From the NCBI RefSeq assembly GCF_900453105.1, contig NZ_UGPW01000001.1:744001-808000 (forward strand): 64,000 nt of DNA, in the 5' to 3' direction. Below are positions 1 to 8,066 of this stretch, piece after piece. Positions within the stretch are counted from its first letter, which is position 1, and the number at the start of each line of letters is the position of its first letter. The stretch comes from Moraxella ovis (lineage in GTDB: Bacteria; Pseudomonadota; Gammaproteobacteria; Pseudomonadales; Moraxellaceae). The position numbers were made by a program, and so were the translations under genes. Below the pieces are notes generated by a model. That model ran no database searches and had not been told where the DNA came from. It saw only the letters and a list, made by a program, of their open reading frames with translations.

Positions 1-1
1 G

Positions 2-445
2 CCATCTTTGATCACAAGACCATTGACGATGATGGATTTTTATTTGGTGGCAAGCCCTGATTATCTGTCTAGGCACGGCACGCCCACCACGCCCGATGAG
101 CTCAACGAGCATCAGGCAATCTTGCCAACTTATGTCAAAATGGACAGCCTGACCATCACTCATAAGTTAAATAAAACCAAGCATACCATCGAGCCTACTG
201 CAATCATAGTCAGTAATGACACTCCGATGAATACAGAGCTTGCCCTTGAAGGCATGGGGATAGGCTATGCGCCTGATTGGCTTTTGGAGCGTGACTTAGC
301 GGAAGGTAGATTGGTGCGATTATTGCCTGATTATGATGTGCTGTCGGTGACCTTGTACGCGGTGTATATGGATCGAGCTTTTTTGAGTGCAAAGGTACGT
401 GCTTTTATTGATTTTTGGGTGGAGAAGTGCCAAAAGGAATCTTGA
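2..445 (+). CDS. LysR-family transcriptional regulator, C-terminal part
   Basis: The reading frame is open from the first bases of the window, so the N-terminal helix-turn-helix lies outside. The visible 147 residues are the second half of a LysR effector-binding domain: the pattern 'ITRPL..MDFYLVASPDYL..HGTP.TPDEL' is typical of the hinge strand followed by the conserved 'ASP-x-YL' segment, and 'GMGIGYAPDWL' matches the family's 'G.Gia.lP.fl' segment near the C-terminus. LysR proteins are DNA-binding regulators that sense a small ligand; the target here cannot be told. It is followed by a terminator shared with the convergent surA. Confidence 0.85.
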   Translation, partial: PSLITRPLTMMDFYLVASPDYLSRHGTPTTPDELNEHQAILPTYVKMDSLTITHKLNKTKHTIEPTAIIVSNDTPMNTELALEGMGIGYAPDWLLERDLAEGRLVRLLPDYDVLSVTLYAVYMDRAFLSAKVRAFIDFWVEKCQKES

Positions 446-455
446 TTCAGCATCA

Positions 456-483
456 AAAAAGACGCCAATCACGGCGTCTTTTT
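456..483. terminator. Bidirectional terminator between the LysR gene and surA
   Basis: An 11-bp perfect stem (AAAAAGACGCC / GGCGTCTTTTT) with a six-base loop lies 11 bases after the LysR stop. A and T runs flank both arms, so it can stop transcription from either side. Confidence 0.85.
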
Positions 484-503
484 GGTTTTTTGAAGTATTT
501 AAA

Positions 504-1817
504 TTATTTAAAAATTTCAATATGAGCAGCGGCGCGCATTTCTTGAATCCAATCTTCTTCGGCTTGAGGTGCGATACGGCTAAAAATCATCTCGCGGGCA
601 GCATTTTTGCGATATTGATCGGTCACGTCACGCGTGCGCTCATTATCAACTTTTAGGATATGCCAACCGAATTGAGAGCGGAATGGTGTTGAGTAGTCGC
701 CTTTTTCGGTGTTTTTCATGACGTTTTCAAATTCAGGCACCATCTGATCTTCGCCGACCCAGCCTAGGCTGCCACGTTGCTGCGCTGACCCTGAATCATC
801 CGAATAAGTGGCAGCTAGGTTGGCAAAATCAGCGCCTTTTTGAAGTTCGTTGTACAGGGCGTTGATTTTTTGTTCTGCGATGGCGGCATTTTGGGTGTCG
901 TCCACACGCGCTAGGATGTGGCTTGTTTGCCATTCTGGAATCAGCACGCGAGCATTGTCATTTTTGGCGACCAGTTTTACCACATCGATACCAGCCTTGG
1001 TTACGATGGGCTGTGTGACGCTGCCAGCTGATAGATTGGTAATTTGGGCGGCGATATGGGCAGGTAGGGCGCTTTGATTAATCATGCCAGTGTCTGCACC
1101 TTGCGGCTGTGGCTCATAGTCCTTAACTTTATCAAGCGCGGCATTCAGTGAGTCGCCATTTTGTAGATTGGTGGTGATTTGTTCAGCGACAGATTGCGCA
1201 CGAGCTTTGTCTTTGGTGTTAGCGTCCGCCTTATAAGGCACGCGAATGTGAATCAGGTGGTATTGCGTCTGTGAGATGCTAGCTGCATCGGGCGAGTTCA
1301 AGAAAACTTCAACTTCCTGATCGGTGATATTAACACGTGTCGATACTTGGTGCTGCCACAACGCGCCAATCGCAGCATCCTCGATGAGCTGCTTACGTAG
1401 AGCAGCATAGCTACCAGCTTGCTTGCTGTCTAGCGAGGACTGTAGCGCCGCTAGAGAGTCTAGACCTTGCGAGCGGGCGATTTGTAGCATTTGGCGGTTA
1501 ATGACAGCTTCGTTGGTGGTAACGCCAGCGCGATTAATGATGCCAAGCTGGATCTTACGTGTGATTAAGCTGTCTAGTGCGGCGCGCTGGATCTGTGCAG
1601 GCGTGGCGTTGATGTTGTTGGCTTGGTATTCGGCAGCCAGTGCAGCACTTGCAGCGATGAGTTCGCTTTTTAGGATGATTTCGTCATTGACGGCGGCGAT
1701 GATGCCATCTGTGCTCTGCGAAGTACTAATATTAGCGCTAGCAATAACGGATGAGCCTAGAGCGCTTACGGCAAGTAGGCCCATGAATAATGGGCGAATT
1801 AAAAATTTGCCTTGCAT
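504..1817 (-). CDS. surA: Periplasmic chaperone and peptidyl-prolyl isomerase SurA
   Basis: 437 residues, close to the E. coli length of 428. The protein has a signal peptide (residues 1 to about 28, ending VIASA), a SurA N-terminal chaperone domain (about 33-170), and two parvulin-type PPIC domains (about 185-290 and 300-400; the second contains 'DSGSAQQRGSLGWVGEDQMV' and 'FRSQFGWHILKV'). SurA escorts unfolded outer-membrane beta-barrel proteins to the BAM complex; LptD is one of its main clients. The gene lies downstream of lptD on the same strand, 160 bases apart, the usual lptD-surA order, so co-transcription is likely. Confidence 0.95.
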   Translation of the reverse strand: MQGKFLIRPLFMGLLAVSALGSSVIASANISTSQSTDGIIAAVNDEIILKSELIAASAALAAEYQANNINATPAQIQRAALDSLITRKIQLGIINRAGVTTNEAVINRQMLQIARSQGLDSLAALQSSLDSKQAGSYAALRKQLIEDAAIGALWQHQVSTRVNITDQEVEVFLNSPDAASISQTQYHLIHIRVPYKADANTKDKARAQSVAEQITTNLQNGDSLNAALDKVKDYEPQPQGADTGMINQSALPAHIAAQITNLSAGSVTQPIVTKAGIDVVKLVAKNDNARVLIPEWQTSHILARVDDTQNAAIAEQKINALYNELQKGADFANLAATYSDDSGSAQQRGSLGWVGEDQMVPEFENVMKNTEKGDYSTPFRSQFGWHILKVDNERTRDVTDQYRKNAAREMIFSRIAPQAEEDWIQEMRAAAHIEIFK

Positions 1818-1977
1818 ATCAATTCCTTGGGAAATTTGTTTTGTTAATAAAAAATCTCATTAAGTGTAGCATTTGCCACACACATCGTCAAATGTGAGCG
1901 CATAAATGTTAAGCACTGTGCAAAATTTTACCAAACCGACAGCTAACACAAAATACTGTAACGATTTGGCAATACTA

Positions 1978-4710
1978 TCAATAGGTGCGTTGCCATGCAT
2001 TTTGGATGTTTTCATAACCTAATACTTTATCGTTCATGAGGTTATTTAGGCGTCCGCCGCTGGTAATGCCATTTAGGCGAATCTCTGCCATGATGGCGTT
2101 GTTGGCATCAGCATCAGGGTTTAGGCTGTTGCGATAACGGCGCGCATAGACAGATAACCCATAGCAGCAGTCTTCATAATTAATGCCTACCAACGCATCT
2201 AGTAAGCGGTCGTTACGATAGTCGTATTGTGCTTGACCAAGCAGACGCCAGCGGTTATTAATCGGGAAAATGGCAGCTGCGGTATAGGCTTGCAGCGGAA
2301 GTTGAACAAGTGCTTTGTTTTCTTTGCGGTTGATCACGCCAAAGCTATACAGGCTTTGCTCATTTGGCTGATAACGAATTTGGGCGGTGACGTGATTGAG
2401 GTCATAGTCATGAGAGAATGAACCATCTGCATCGACCCATAGGCTGTTCAGTGGCTGCGTGCTTGCTTTCCAAGCCAGACCCGAGCTGTTTTCGCTATAG
2501 GCTTGACTGTTATCGATGCCAACATTCAGATCATCCAGATAAAACTGCTGCGCTAATCCGCCATCAAAACGTGTCAAGCCATCTTTGTCGATATAACGAT
2601 AGCTCAGCGCAGGTGTAATCGCGTGTAAATCTTGAATGCGGTCGTAGCCCAAAAACCATGAATCAGACAACAGCTGATCGTAGCTCATGGCTGAGAATGC
2701 AGTTTCAAAGTTTGGAATATTGCTTTGATCTTTATGGGGGGTGTAGTTGTATTTTAGGCGTGGTGATAATACCTGATAGCCGCCTAATGACTCATCAAAC
2801 CACCCAAATGGCGAGCCTGATTTTTCAAAGAATGCCGCAGTATCTAGCCCGATCTGTGGCGCAAATACTGAATATGAGCCTTCTTTTTCGCTAAGATTCT
2901 GAACCGCCAGACTGTCTTCGTCATAAGAGGCGTATAGGTGATTTAGGCTGACCTTTGGCGTGAAATAACCCCATGAGCGCAGCATCGGATAGCTTGCTGA
3001 GATTTGGTTGTACATGCGCACACCGCTTTTTTCGGTTTCAGAATTATCCTTGATGGATTTTTTGAAATAGGCAGTGTTGTGAATGCCGGTCACATCCATG
3101 CGGTCTAATGAGCTTGGAATATTGAATCGCTTACCAAGCGCATCGGTTGATTTGGGTAGAGAGTAGCTCACAGCAAGCTGCGGCAGGCGAGAATATGGCT
3201 TATCCTTGTCTTGGATTGACGTGCCATCGCTATTGGTGCCATCAAGCGTCTGGAAGGTCTCAGCTTTTAGGTCGGCAGTCAGATGCTCGTTATAGTAATT
3301 AACACCGATGCGTCGTGATAGATTCAAAGGATTGTTTTTTAGACCCAGCGTGTCAAAATCATTGAGGTATTCGCTGTCCGATACATGGCGATAGGTCGCA
3401 TAAGCCGATAAGTTTTTGAGGGCTTTTGAGTGCCATTCATGGTCATAGAATAGATGATAACGATCTTCATCGTTGTATTTACGATCGCTTGGCAGGTAGC
3501 CACCATCAATAATGCCTGAGCCGTACTTTTCGGTCAAGTAGCGAAACTCCGCTTCAAGCATCGGGTTTCTGTTCGTGAATACCGTCGGGCTTAAGGTTAA
3601 ATCATAATTCGGCGCAAGATTCATGTAGTAAGGCGTCGTCACCTCAAAGCCATCAGAGAAGCCAAAGCCTGCGCGCGGCAACAAGAAGCCGCTACTGCGA
3701 CGATCATCGATAGGGAAATTAAAATACGGCAAATAAAAAACAGGCACATCTTTAATTTTTAATGTGCTGTTCTTCGCGATGCCGCGCCCTGTATCGCTGT
3801 TGATCTCAATGCTGTCAGCATCCAGATGCCATTTGCGCTCGGTGGGTGGACATGTGGTGAACATCACATCATTCATGTGGTATTCACTGTCGCTGACTTT
3901 TTTCATTTCTTTGGCGTGCCCGTGCGCACCGATGGTCGTGCTGGCAAAGGCGACGTCCTGCGCATTAGCGGTTTGGGTTTGGGCGTTATAGTCCAATTCG
4001 CCAGCCACGCCAATGATGCCTACGCCCGCGCCTTTATTTTGTTTGTCGTTATTTGACTCTTGGGCGTTTAGGATGTTGGCAGGATTATCCCCAAAAACAA
4101 CTTGGCCGCTGGCGTTCGATTCGCCAGTTTTTGGGTTAAAGGTAATCTTATCGGCAAGTACTTGCTGACCATTTTGTTCTAGGATGACGTTACCTGACAG
4201 TTCAGCGTATTCATCGTTATCATAATAACCATAATCCGCCTGAGCGTAGTAAGTGCCATCGTTGTTCTTGGTTTGGTCTGCTTGGGCTTGGAATGAACTT
4301 GTTGATGATTGCGCTTCTACGTCGTCAGAAGGCATTGCATCAGATGCCGCTACATCATCCAAAAAGTCCACAGTGTCATCATAATGATTGTCCGATTCTG
4401 TGTCTGCACCCAGCTGTTCAGCGAGCGTTTGGCTTTGGCGGTTTTGACTTGGGTGTATCCACACGCCCTGACAGCGCGCATCTTTGCTAGGTTTGGCGTG
4501 ATAATAGCTTGCCAATCTCTCTAAGCTTTTGCTCGGTTGGCTGGCGGTTTCTTGGCTGTTTTGGGTGGATTGGGCGGCTTCAATGTTTTGTGCGAGCGCA
4601 CCCATGGGTAATAAACTTACCCCAAATAACGCCATACGAACGCTCATCATCAGACGTGCTTTTGCGTGAGTGGAGTGCGTAGGAGTGAGTTTGATTGATT
4701 TCACAGCCAA
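1978..4710 (-). CDS. lptD: LPS-assembly outer-membrane protein LptD
   Basis: 910 residues, within the long form seen in Pseudomonadales (E. coli has 784). A signal peptide ends near residue 40 (MGALAQ). An extended acidic segment (about 80-150) precedes the OstA/LptA-like beta-jellyroll (about 160-300, 'LSGNVILEQNGQQVLADKI'), then the 26-strand barrel. The four cysteines that form the conserved inter-domain disulfides are present as C80, C287, and the adjacent pair C848-C849 near the C-terminus. LptD with LptE inserts lipopolysaccharide or lipooligosaccharide into the outer leaflet. It is divergent from amgK and upstream of its chaperone gene surA. Confidence 0.95.
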   Translation of the reverse strand: MAVKSIKLTPTHSTHAKARLMMSVRMALFGVSLLPMGALAQNIEAAQSTQNSQETASQPSKSLERLASYYHAKPSKDARCQGVWIHPSQNRQSQTLAEQLGADTESDNHYDDTVDFLDDVAASDAMPSDDVEAQSSTSSFQAQADQTKNNDGTYYAQADYGYYDNDEYAELSGNVILEQNGQQVLADKITFNPKTGESNASGQVVFGDNPANILNAQESNNDKQNKGAGVGIIGVAGELDYNAQTQTANAQDVAFASTTIGAHGHAKEMKKVSDSEYHMNDVMFTTCPPTERKWHLDADSIEINSDTGRGIAKNSTLKIKDVPVFYLPYFNFPIDDRRSSGFLLPRAGFGFSDGFEVTTPYYMNLAPNYDLTLSPTVFTNRNPMLEAEFRYLTEKYGSGIIDGGYLPSDRKYNDEDRYHLFYDHEWHSKALKNLSAYATYRHVSDSEYLNDFDTLGLKNNPLNLSRRIGVNYYNEHLTADLKAETFQTLDGTNSDGTSIQDKDKPYSRLPQLAVSYSLPKSTDALGKRFNIPSSLDRMDVTGIHNTAYFKKSIKDNSETEKSGVRMYNQISASYPMLRSWGYFTPKVSLNHLYASYDEDSLAVQNLSEKEGSYSVFAPQIGLDTAAFFEKSGSPFGWFDESLGGYQVLSPRLKYNYTPHKDQSNIPNFETAFSAMSYDQLLSDSWFLGYDRIQDLHAITPALSYRYIDKDGLTRFDGGLAQQFYLDDLNVGIDNSQAYSENSSGLAWKASTQPLNSLWVDADGSFSHDYDLNHVTAQIRYQPNEQSLYSFGVINRKENKALVQLPLQAYTAAAIFPINNRWRLLGQAQYDYRNDRLLDALVGINYEDCCYGLSVYARRYRNSLNPDADANNAIMAEIRLNGITSGGRLNNLMNDKVLGYENIQNAWQRTY

Positions 4711-4800
4711 TAACCTTGTTTGATCTTTTTGGTAAATGTTTGCTATTTTACACTATTTTTTAATAAAAATTGCAAGATTTTATAATCATGTTGAATTCTG

Positions 4801-4825
4801 TTTGATGATTTTATTTGTCATCAAA
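4801..4825. promoter_or_regulatory. Inverted repeat in the lptD/amgK divergent promoter region
   Basis: The 184-base gap between the divergent lptD and amgK starts contains a perfect 8-bp inverted repeat, TTTGATGA / TCATCAAA, separated by nine bases. No T run follows, so it is not a typical terminator; it could be an operator. No regulator is identifiable from the window. Confidence 0.3.
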
Positions 4826-4894
4826 TTACGCATGATTCTGTGAAACGTGGTAAAATTTGCGATAATTTTCTTTTTGATATTTTAAGGAATCAAC

Positions 4895-5905
4895 ATGACA
4901 GCACGCCATGATGAGATGATGGCTTTTTTGAATGCTAACCTAAGCATGGGTTTTCGTGTGGAGAGCTTGGCGGGCGATGCCAGCTTCCGCCGTTATCATC
5001 GTATCTATATGAACGCTGGTGAGGGTGTGTACACCACTTATCTGCTCATGGATGCACCGCCTGATAAAGAAAGCGTGGTCGAATTCGTGAATGTCGCTGA
5101 GATCATGACCAGTGCTGTCAATGTGCCTGATATTATTGCGCGTGACATTGAGCGAGGGTTTTTGCTGTTACAAGATTTTGGTGCGGTGGAATTTGCACAT
5201 CTAATTCGTGACGATGCGGACAATGTTAATGCATATTATACCAAGGCATTGCAGACTTTAGCGGACTTACAGACTTTACCTACCGATGTTAATTTGCCTG
5301 CTTACAGTGACGAGAAGCTGTGTGCTGAGATGGATTTATTCACCGAGTGGTTCCTGCCTTATGTGGGTGTGTCTTTGACAGAAGATGCAAAGAGCATGTG
5401 GCAGACATTTAAAGATGATCTTATTGAGCAAATCAAGCTGCAGCCAAAAGTCGTCGTCCACCGTGACTATCACAGTCGCAATCTCATGGCGGATAAAGGC
5501 AGTGATGCGCTTGGCGTGATTGACTTTCAAGATGCGGTCATCGGTGCGTACAGTTATGATTTGGTGAGTCTGGTGCGCGATGCTTATGTTGATTTTCATG
5601 AGACTTGGGTTAATGCTAGGATTGGCGAATTTCACGCCATCAAAGCGCTAAATATTAATTTGGATGACTTTATCAGGGACGTGAACATCATGGGCGTACA
5701 GCGCCATCTAAAAGTGCTTGGCATTTTTATTCGCCTCTCAGAACGCGATGGTAAACATCGATATCTAGAGGATATTCCAAAAGTGATGAAAGACTTGAAT
5801 GCTGAGCTAGAATGGCTACAATCCCATGGTGAGCAGAGCATCGAGCCATTTTATGCGTGGCTAAAAGCGCATGTCTTGCCATCTTATCATGCTAATTTTA
5901 ACTAA
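4895..5905 (+). CDS. amgK: N-acetylmuramate/N-acetylglucosamine kinase AmgK
   Basis: 336 residues of the aminoglycoside-phosphotransferase fold. The catalytic loop 'VVHRDYHSRNLM' carries the Brenner aspartate and the metal-binding asparagine, and 'GVIDFQDAVIGAYSYDLVSL' is the DFG-like metal-binding segment. A ribosome binding site (AAGGA) precedes the ATG. AmgK phosphorylates MurNAc (and GlcNAc) at the anomeric position in the cytoplasm, the first step of the Pseudomonas-type recycling route that bypasses de novo UDP-MurNAc synthesis. The next gene encodes MurU, the second enzyme, and the pair divergent from lptD-surA is the standard Pseudomonadales arrangement. In Pseudomonas this pathway contributes to intrinsic fosfomycin tolerance. 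Confidence 0.9.
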   Translation: MTARHDEMMAFLNANLSMGFRVESLAGDASFRRYHRIYMNAGEGVYTTYLLMDAPPDKESVVEFVNVAEIMTSAVNVPDIIARDIERGFLLLQDFGAVEFAHLIRDDADNVNAYYTKALQTLADLQTLPTDVNLPAYSDEKLCAEMDLFTEWFLPYVGVSLTEDAKSMWQTFKDDLIEQIKLQPKVVVHRDYHSRNLMADKGSDALGVIDFQDAVIGAYSYDLVSLVRDAYVDFHETWVNARIGEFHAIKALNINLDDFIRDVNIMGVQRHLKVLGIFIRLSERDGKHRYLEDIPKVMKDLNAELEWLQSHGEQSIEPFYAWLKAHVLPSYHANFN

Positions 5906-5918
5906 AAATACAAACACT

Positions 5919-5942
5919 AAAGGCGATATTTCGCCTTTTTTT
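5919..5942 (+). terminator. Hairpin between amgK and murU
   Basis: AAAGGCGA-TATT-TCGCCTTT followed by a T run, starting 13 bases after the amgK stop. It sits inside the presumed amgK-murU unit, so it may attenuate murU or mean that murU has its own promoter. Confidence 0.65.
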
Positions 5943-5973
5943 CAAGCTCATCTATATTAAGAAGAAAGTACAC

Positions 5974-6663
5974 ATGATCACTCAAGCAATGATTCTAGCA
6001 GCGGGCAAGGGCACACGCATGCGTCCCTTAACGCTAACCACGCCTAAGCCACTTGTGCCTGTTGCGGGCAAGCCTTTGATTGTTTGGCATATTGAGCGTC
6101 TGCGCGCATCAGGCATTACTGACATCGCGATTAACGTGGGCTATTTGGGCGAGATCATCATTGATGCATTGAGTCAGATGAGTCTTGGGGTGAATCTACA
6201 CATCTCCAACGAGAGCGTGCTAACCGAGCCGCTAGAGACCGCAGGGGGCATCAAACACGCCTTGGCGAATGGTTATCTGCGCGATGAGCCCTTCATTCTG
6301 GTGAATGGCGATGTTTGGACCGAGTATGATTTTAAGCGTTTGACGGATGTTGCACTTGGCGATCGCTTAGGGCATTTGGTATTAACGGTGAATCCCGATC
6401 ACAACCCAGAGGGTGATTTTGCATTAGATGGCGACAAAGCGACCCTAAAGAGCGAATCTCTGCCCAATCACACTTTTACAGGGTTGAGTGTGTTATCACC
6501 TAAACTCGTTGAATCTGTAACCGCAGGCGAGATAGCGCCACTTGCACCATTTCTAAAAAATGCCATGCTAGAAGGGCGCATCACTGGCGAGCTGATGCAG
6601 GATAAGTGGGTTGATGTGGGCACGATGGAGCGACTCGCTCAAGTCAATGAATATGTCCATTAA
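5974..6663 (+). CDS. murU: N-acetylmuramate alpha-1-phosphate uridylyltransferase MurU
   Basis: 229 residues with the sugar-nucleotidyltransferase signature at the N-terminus, 'AMILAAGKGTRMRPLT' and 'PKPLVPVAGKPLI', and metal-binding 'LVNGDVWTEYDF' near residue 110. The product couples UTP to MurNAc-1-phosphate, giving UDP-MurNAc for peptidoglycan synthesis. The substrate is assigned from linkage to amgK; by sequence alone a glucose-1-phosphate thymidylyl- or mannose-1-phosphate guanylyltransferase-like enzyme could be confused with it. The length matches Pseudomonas MurU rather than the longer RmlA or GalU. An AAGAAGAAAG purine stretch precedes the ATG. Confidence 0.88.
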   Translation: MITQAMILAAGKGTRMRPLTLTTPKPLVPVAGKPLIVWHIERLRASGITDIAINVGYLGEIIIDALSQMSLGVNLHISNESVLTEPLETAGGIKHALANGYLRDEPFILVNGDVWTEYDFKRLTDVALGDRLGHLVLTVNPDHNPEGDFALDGDKATLKSESLPNHTFTGLSVLSPKLVESVTAGEIAPLAPFLKNAMLEGRITGELMQDKWVDVGTMERLAQVNEYVH

Positions 6664-6737
6664 AACTATTAACTGTAAAAAATAATCAATAAAATCATAA
6701 ATTTATAAATTATTTTACATCTTTATGAAAAAAGTGT

Positions 6738-6765
6738 TTGACACTACGCCAGAAATCTATATAAT
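6738..6765 (+). promoter_or_regulatory. Strong sigma70 promoter for the tRNA-Val/tRNA-Asp unit
   Basis: TTGACA (6738-6743) and TATAAT (6760-6765) are both perfect consensus hexamers with a 16-base spacer, about 80 bases before the first tRNA. The match fits a stable-RNA promoter. Confidence 0.85.
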
Positions 6766-6847
6766 ACGCACCACAACGAACGAACACGGTAACGTAAAAA
6801 CAGCTAAGCCTGTTAAGCTCTACTAAGTTCAGCAGTTCCTAGAACAT

Positions 6848-6923
6848 GGGCGGTTAGCTCAGTTGGTAGAGCGTCTGCCTTACAAGCAGAGGGTCAGCGG
6901 TTCGAATCCGTTACCGCCCACCA
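6848..6923 (+). tRNA. tRNA-Val (anticodon TAC)
   Basis: 76 bases including an encoded CCA. The acceptor arms GGGCGGT and ACCGCCC pair fully, the D-arm contains TAGCTCAGTTGGTAGA, the anticodon stem TCTGC/GCAGA encloses loop CTTACAA, and the T-loop is GGTTCGAATCC. The anticodon TAC reads valine codons. Confidence 0.97.
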
Positions 6924-6928
6924 TGTTC

Positions 6929-7005
6929 GCAGCGGTAGTTCAGTTGGTTAGAATACCGGCCTGTCACGCCGGGGGTCGCGGGTTCGAGTCCCGTCCGCTG
7001 CGCCA
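6929..7005 (+). tRNA. tRNA-Asp (anticodon GTC)
   Basis: 77 bases including CCA, five bases after tRNA-Val. Acceptor arms GCAGCGG and CCGCTGC pair, the anticodon stem CCGGC/GCCGG encloses CTGTCAC, and the T-loop is GGTTCGAGTCC. The G at the discriminator position fits tRNA-Asp. It is transcribed with tRNA-Val from one promoter. Confidence 0.97.
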
Positions 7006-7040
7006 TTTTTTATAGTGAACTCTTTGTAGTTTCACTTTTT

Positions 7041-7072
7041 CCCCAAGTATCCCCTGTCTTGGGGATTTTTTT
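7041..7072 (+). terminator. Terminator of the tRNA operon
   Basis: CCCCAAG / CTTGGGG stem with a ten-base loop followed by A and seven Ts, 36 bases after tRNA-Asp. Confidence 0.9.
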
Positions 7073-7109
7073 GTCCAAAATTTCTATTAAACTATTTCCT
7101 TTTATTTAA

Positions 7110-8016
7110 ATGGTGGCAAGCCATAGATCAAAAGGCAGCAACTTTAATCGGCATGACATCCATCGTCTTATGGGCGTCGATGGTGGGCTTGATCAAGCAG
7201 GTATCGTCATTGCTGGGTGCGTCGCTCGGTGTTGCACTCGTCTATACTGTTAGCGCATTACTGCTATTGCTCATTTTTAAGATTCTCAAGATTCATCAAG
7301 TATCAAAGATTTTCTTATGGGTATCCGCCGCACTGTTCGTATCGTATGAGCTTTGCTTTTCGTTTGCTGTAGCACATGCTCGCACAGAGGCGTAGGTGAT
7401 CGAGGTTAGCATCTTAAACTATCTACGGCCGTGCTTGACGATTATCGCGCTTGTGCTGGCAAAGGGGCTTAAGTTTAATGCTGTAGTGCTCATGGGGCTC
7501 ATTGTGTGCTTATATGGCGTTGCTGTGATACAGATGGGGCTGTCGCTTGATATCGCGACGCTACTGCGTAATGCTGCCAGCAATCCTGTCAGCTATCTTC
7601 TAGCGACGGTGGGTGCGGTGATATGGGTGGTTTACTGTGTGATTATTAAGAAGATAAGTGGTGGTTATAATTTGATCGCGCTATATTTCGTCTTGACAGC
7701 GCTGATGATGTGGCTGAAATACATACTGTTTGATCGTAGTGTGCCAGATGAGATAAGTCTGATGTCTATCCTGTATGTGCTGGCGGCAGGTGCTGCGATT
7801 GGTCTTGGCTATGGCGCTTGAAATTTTGGTATCTTAAAGGAAATGCAACGGCGATGGTGGTTGTATCGTATTTTACGCCTGTACTGTCTTCTGTGATCGT
7901 GGCGATATTGCTGGGTGTATCTCTCGTCGTCGTTTTGGCTGGGTGTGGCATTGGTGTCAGGCGGCTCGTTGGTCTGCTATCTGGCGACCAGCAACTTAAT
8001 AAGCCTCAAAAAATAA
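7110..8016 (+). pseudogene. Decayed YddG-type DMT-superfamily exporter
   Basis: The remains read through as a ten-helix EamA/DMT transporter resembling the aromatic amino acid exporter YddG: 'KAATLIG..SIVLWASMVGLI', 'LYTVSALLLLL'-like helix 2, 'LFVSYELCFSFA', 'IEVSILNYL.P.LTII', 'SYFTPVLSS' and 'VALVSGGSLVCYLATS'. At least four lesions are visible. No in-frame start codon precedes the KAATLIG segment, though an ATG at 7110 lies one frame away. A TAG at 7393-7395 stands where the family has glutamine (RQAIEV). A TGA at 7819-7821 stands where the family has tryptophan (AAWNxGIL). A frameshift near 7930 moves the last helix to another frame, ending at 8016. Both stops are explained by single transitions, suggesting recent loss. 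No functional product is expected. Confidence 0.88.
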
Positions 8017-8031
8017 TCACTCACGCAATAA

Positions 8032-8060
8032 AATAAGGGGTCATAGCCCCTTATTTTTTA
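8032..8060. terminator. Bidirectional terminator between the yddG remnant and metG
   Basis: AATAAGGGG / CCCCTTATT stem with a six-base loop, A-rich on the left and T-rich on the right. It can terminate metG (minus strand) and the pseudogene transcript. Confidence 0.85.
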
Positions 8061-8066
8061 TGCTCA

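Noticed and set aside
7153..8036. Three separate small membrane proteins
   Set aside because: Together they align with one DMT exporter with stops in place of conserved Gln and Trp, so they are fragments of one pseudogene.
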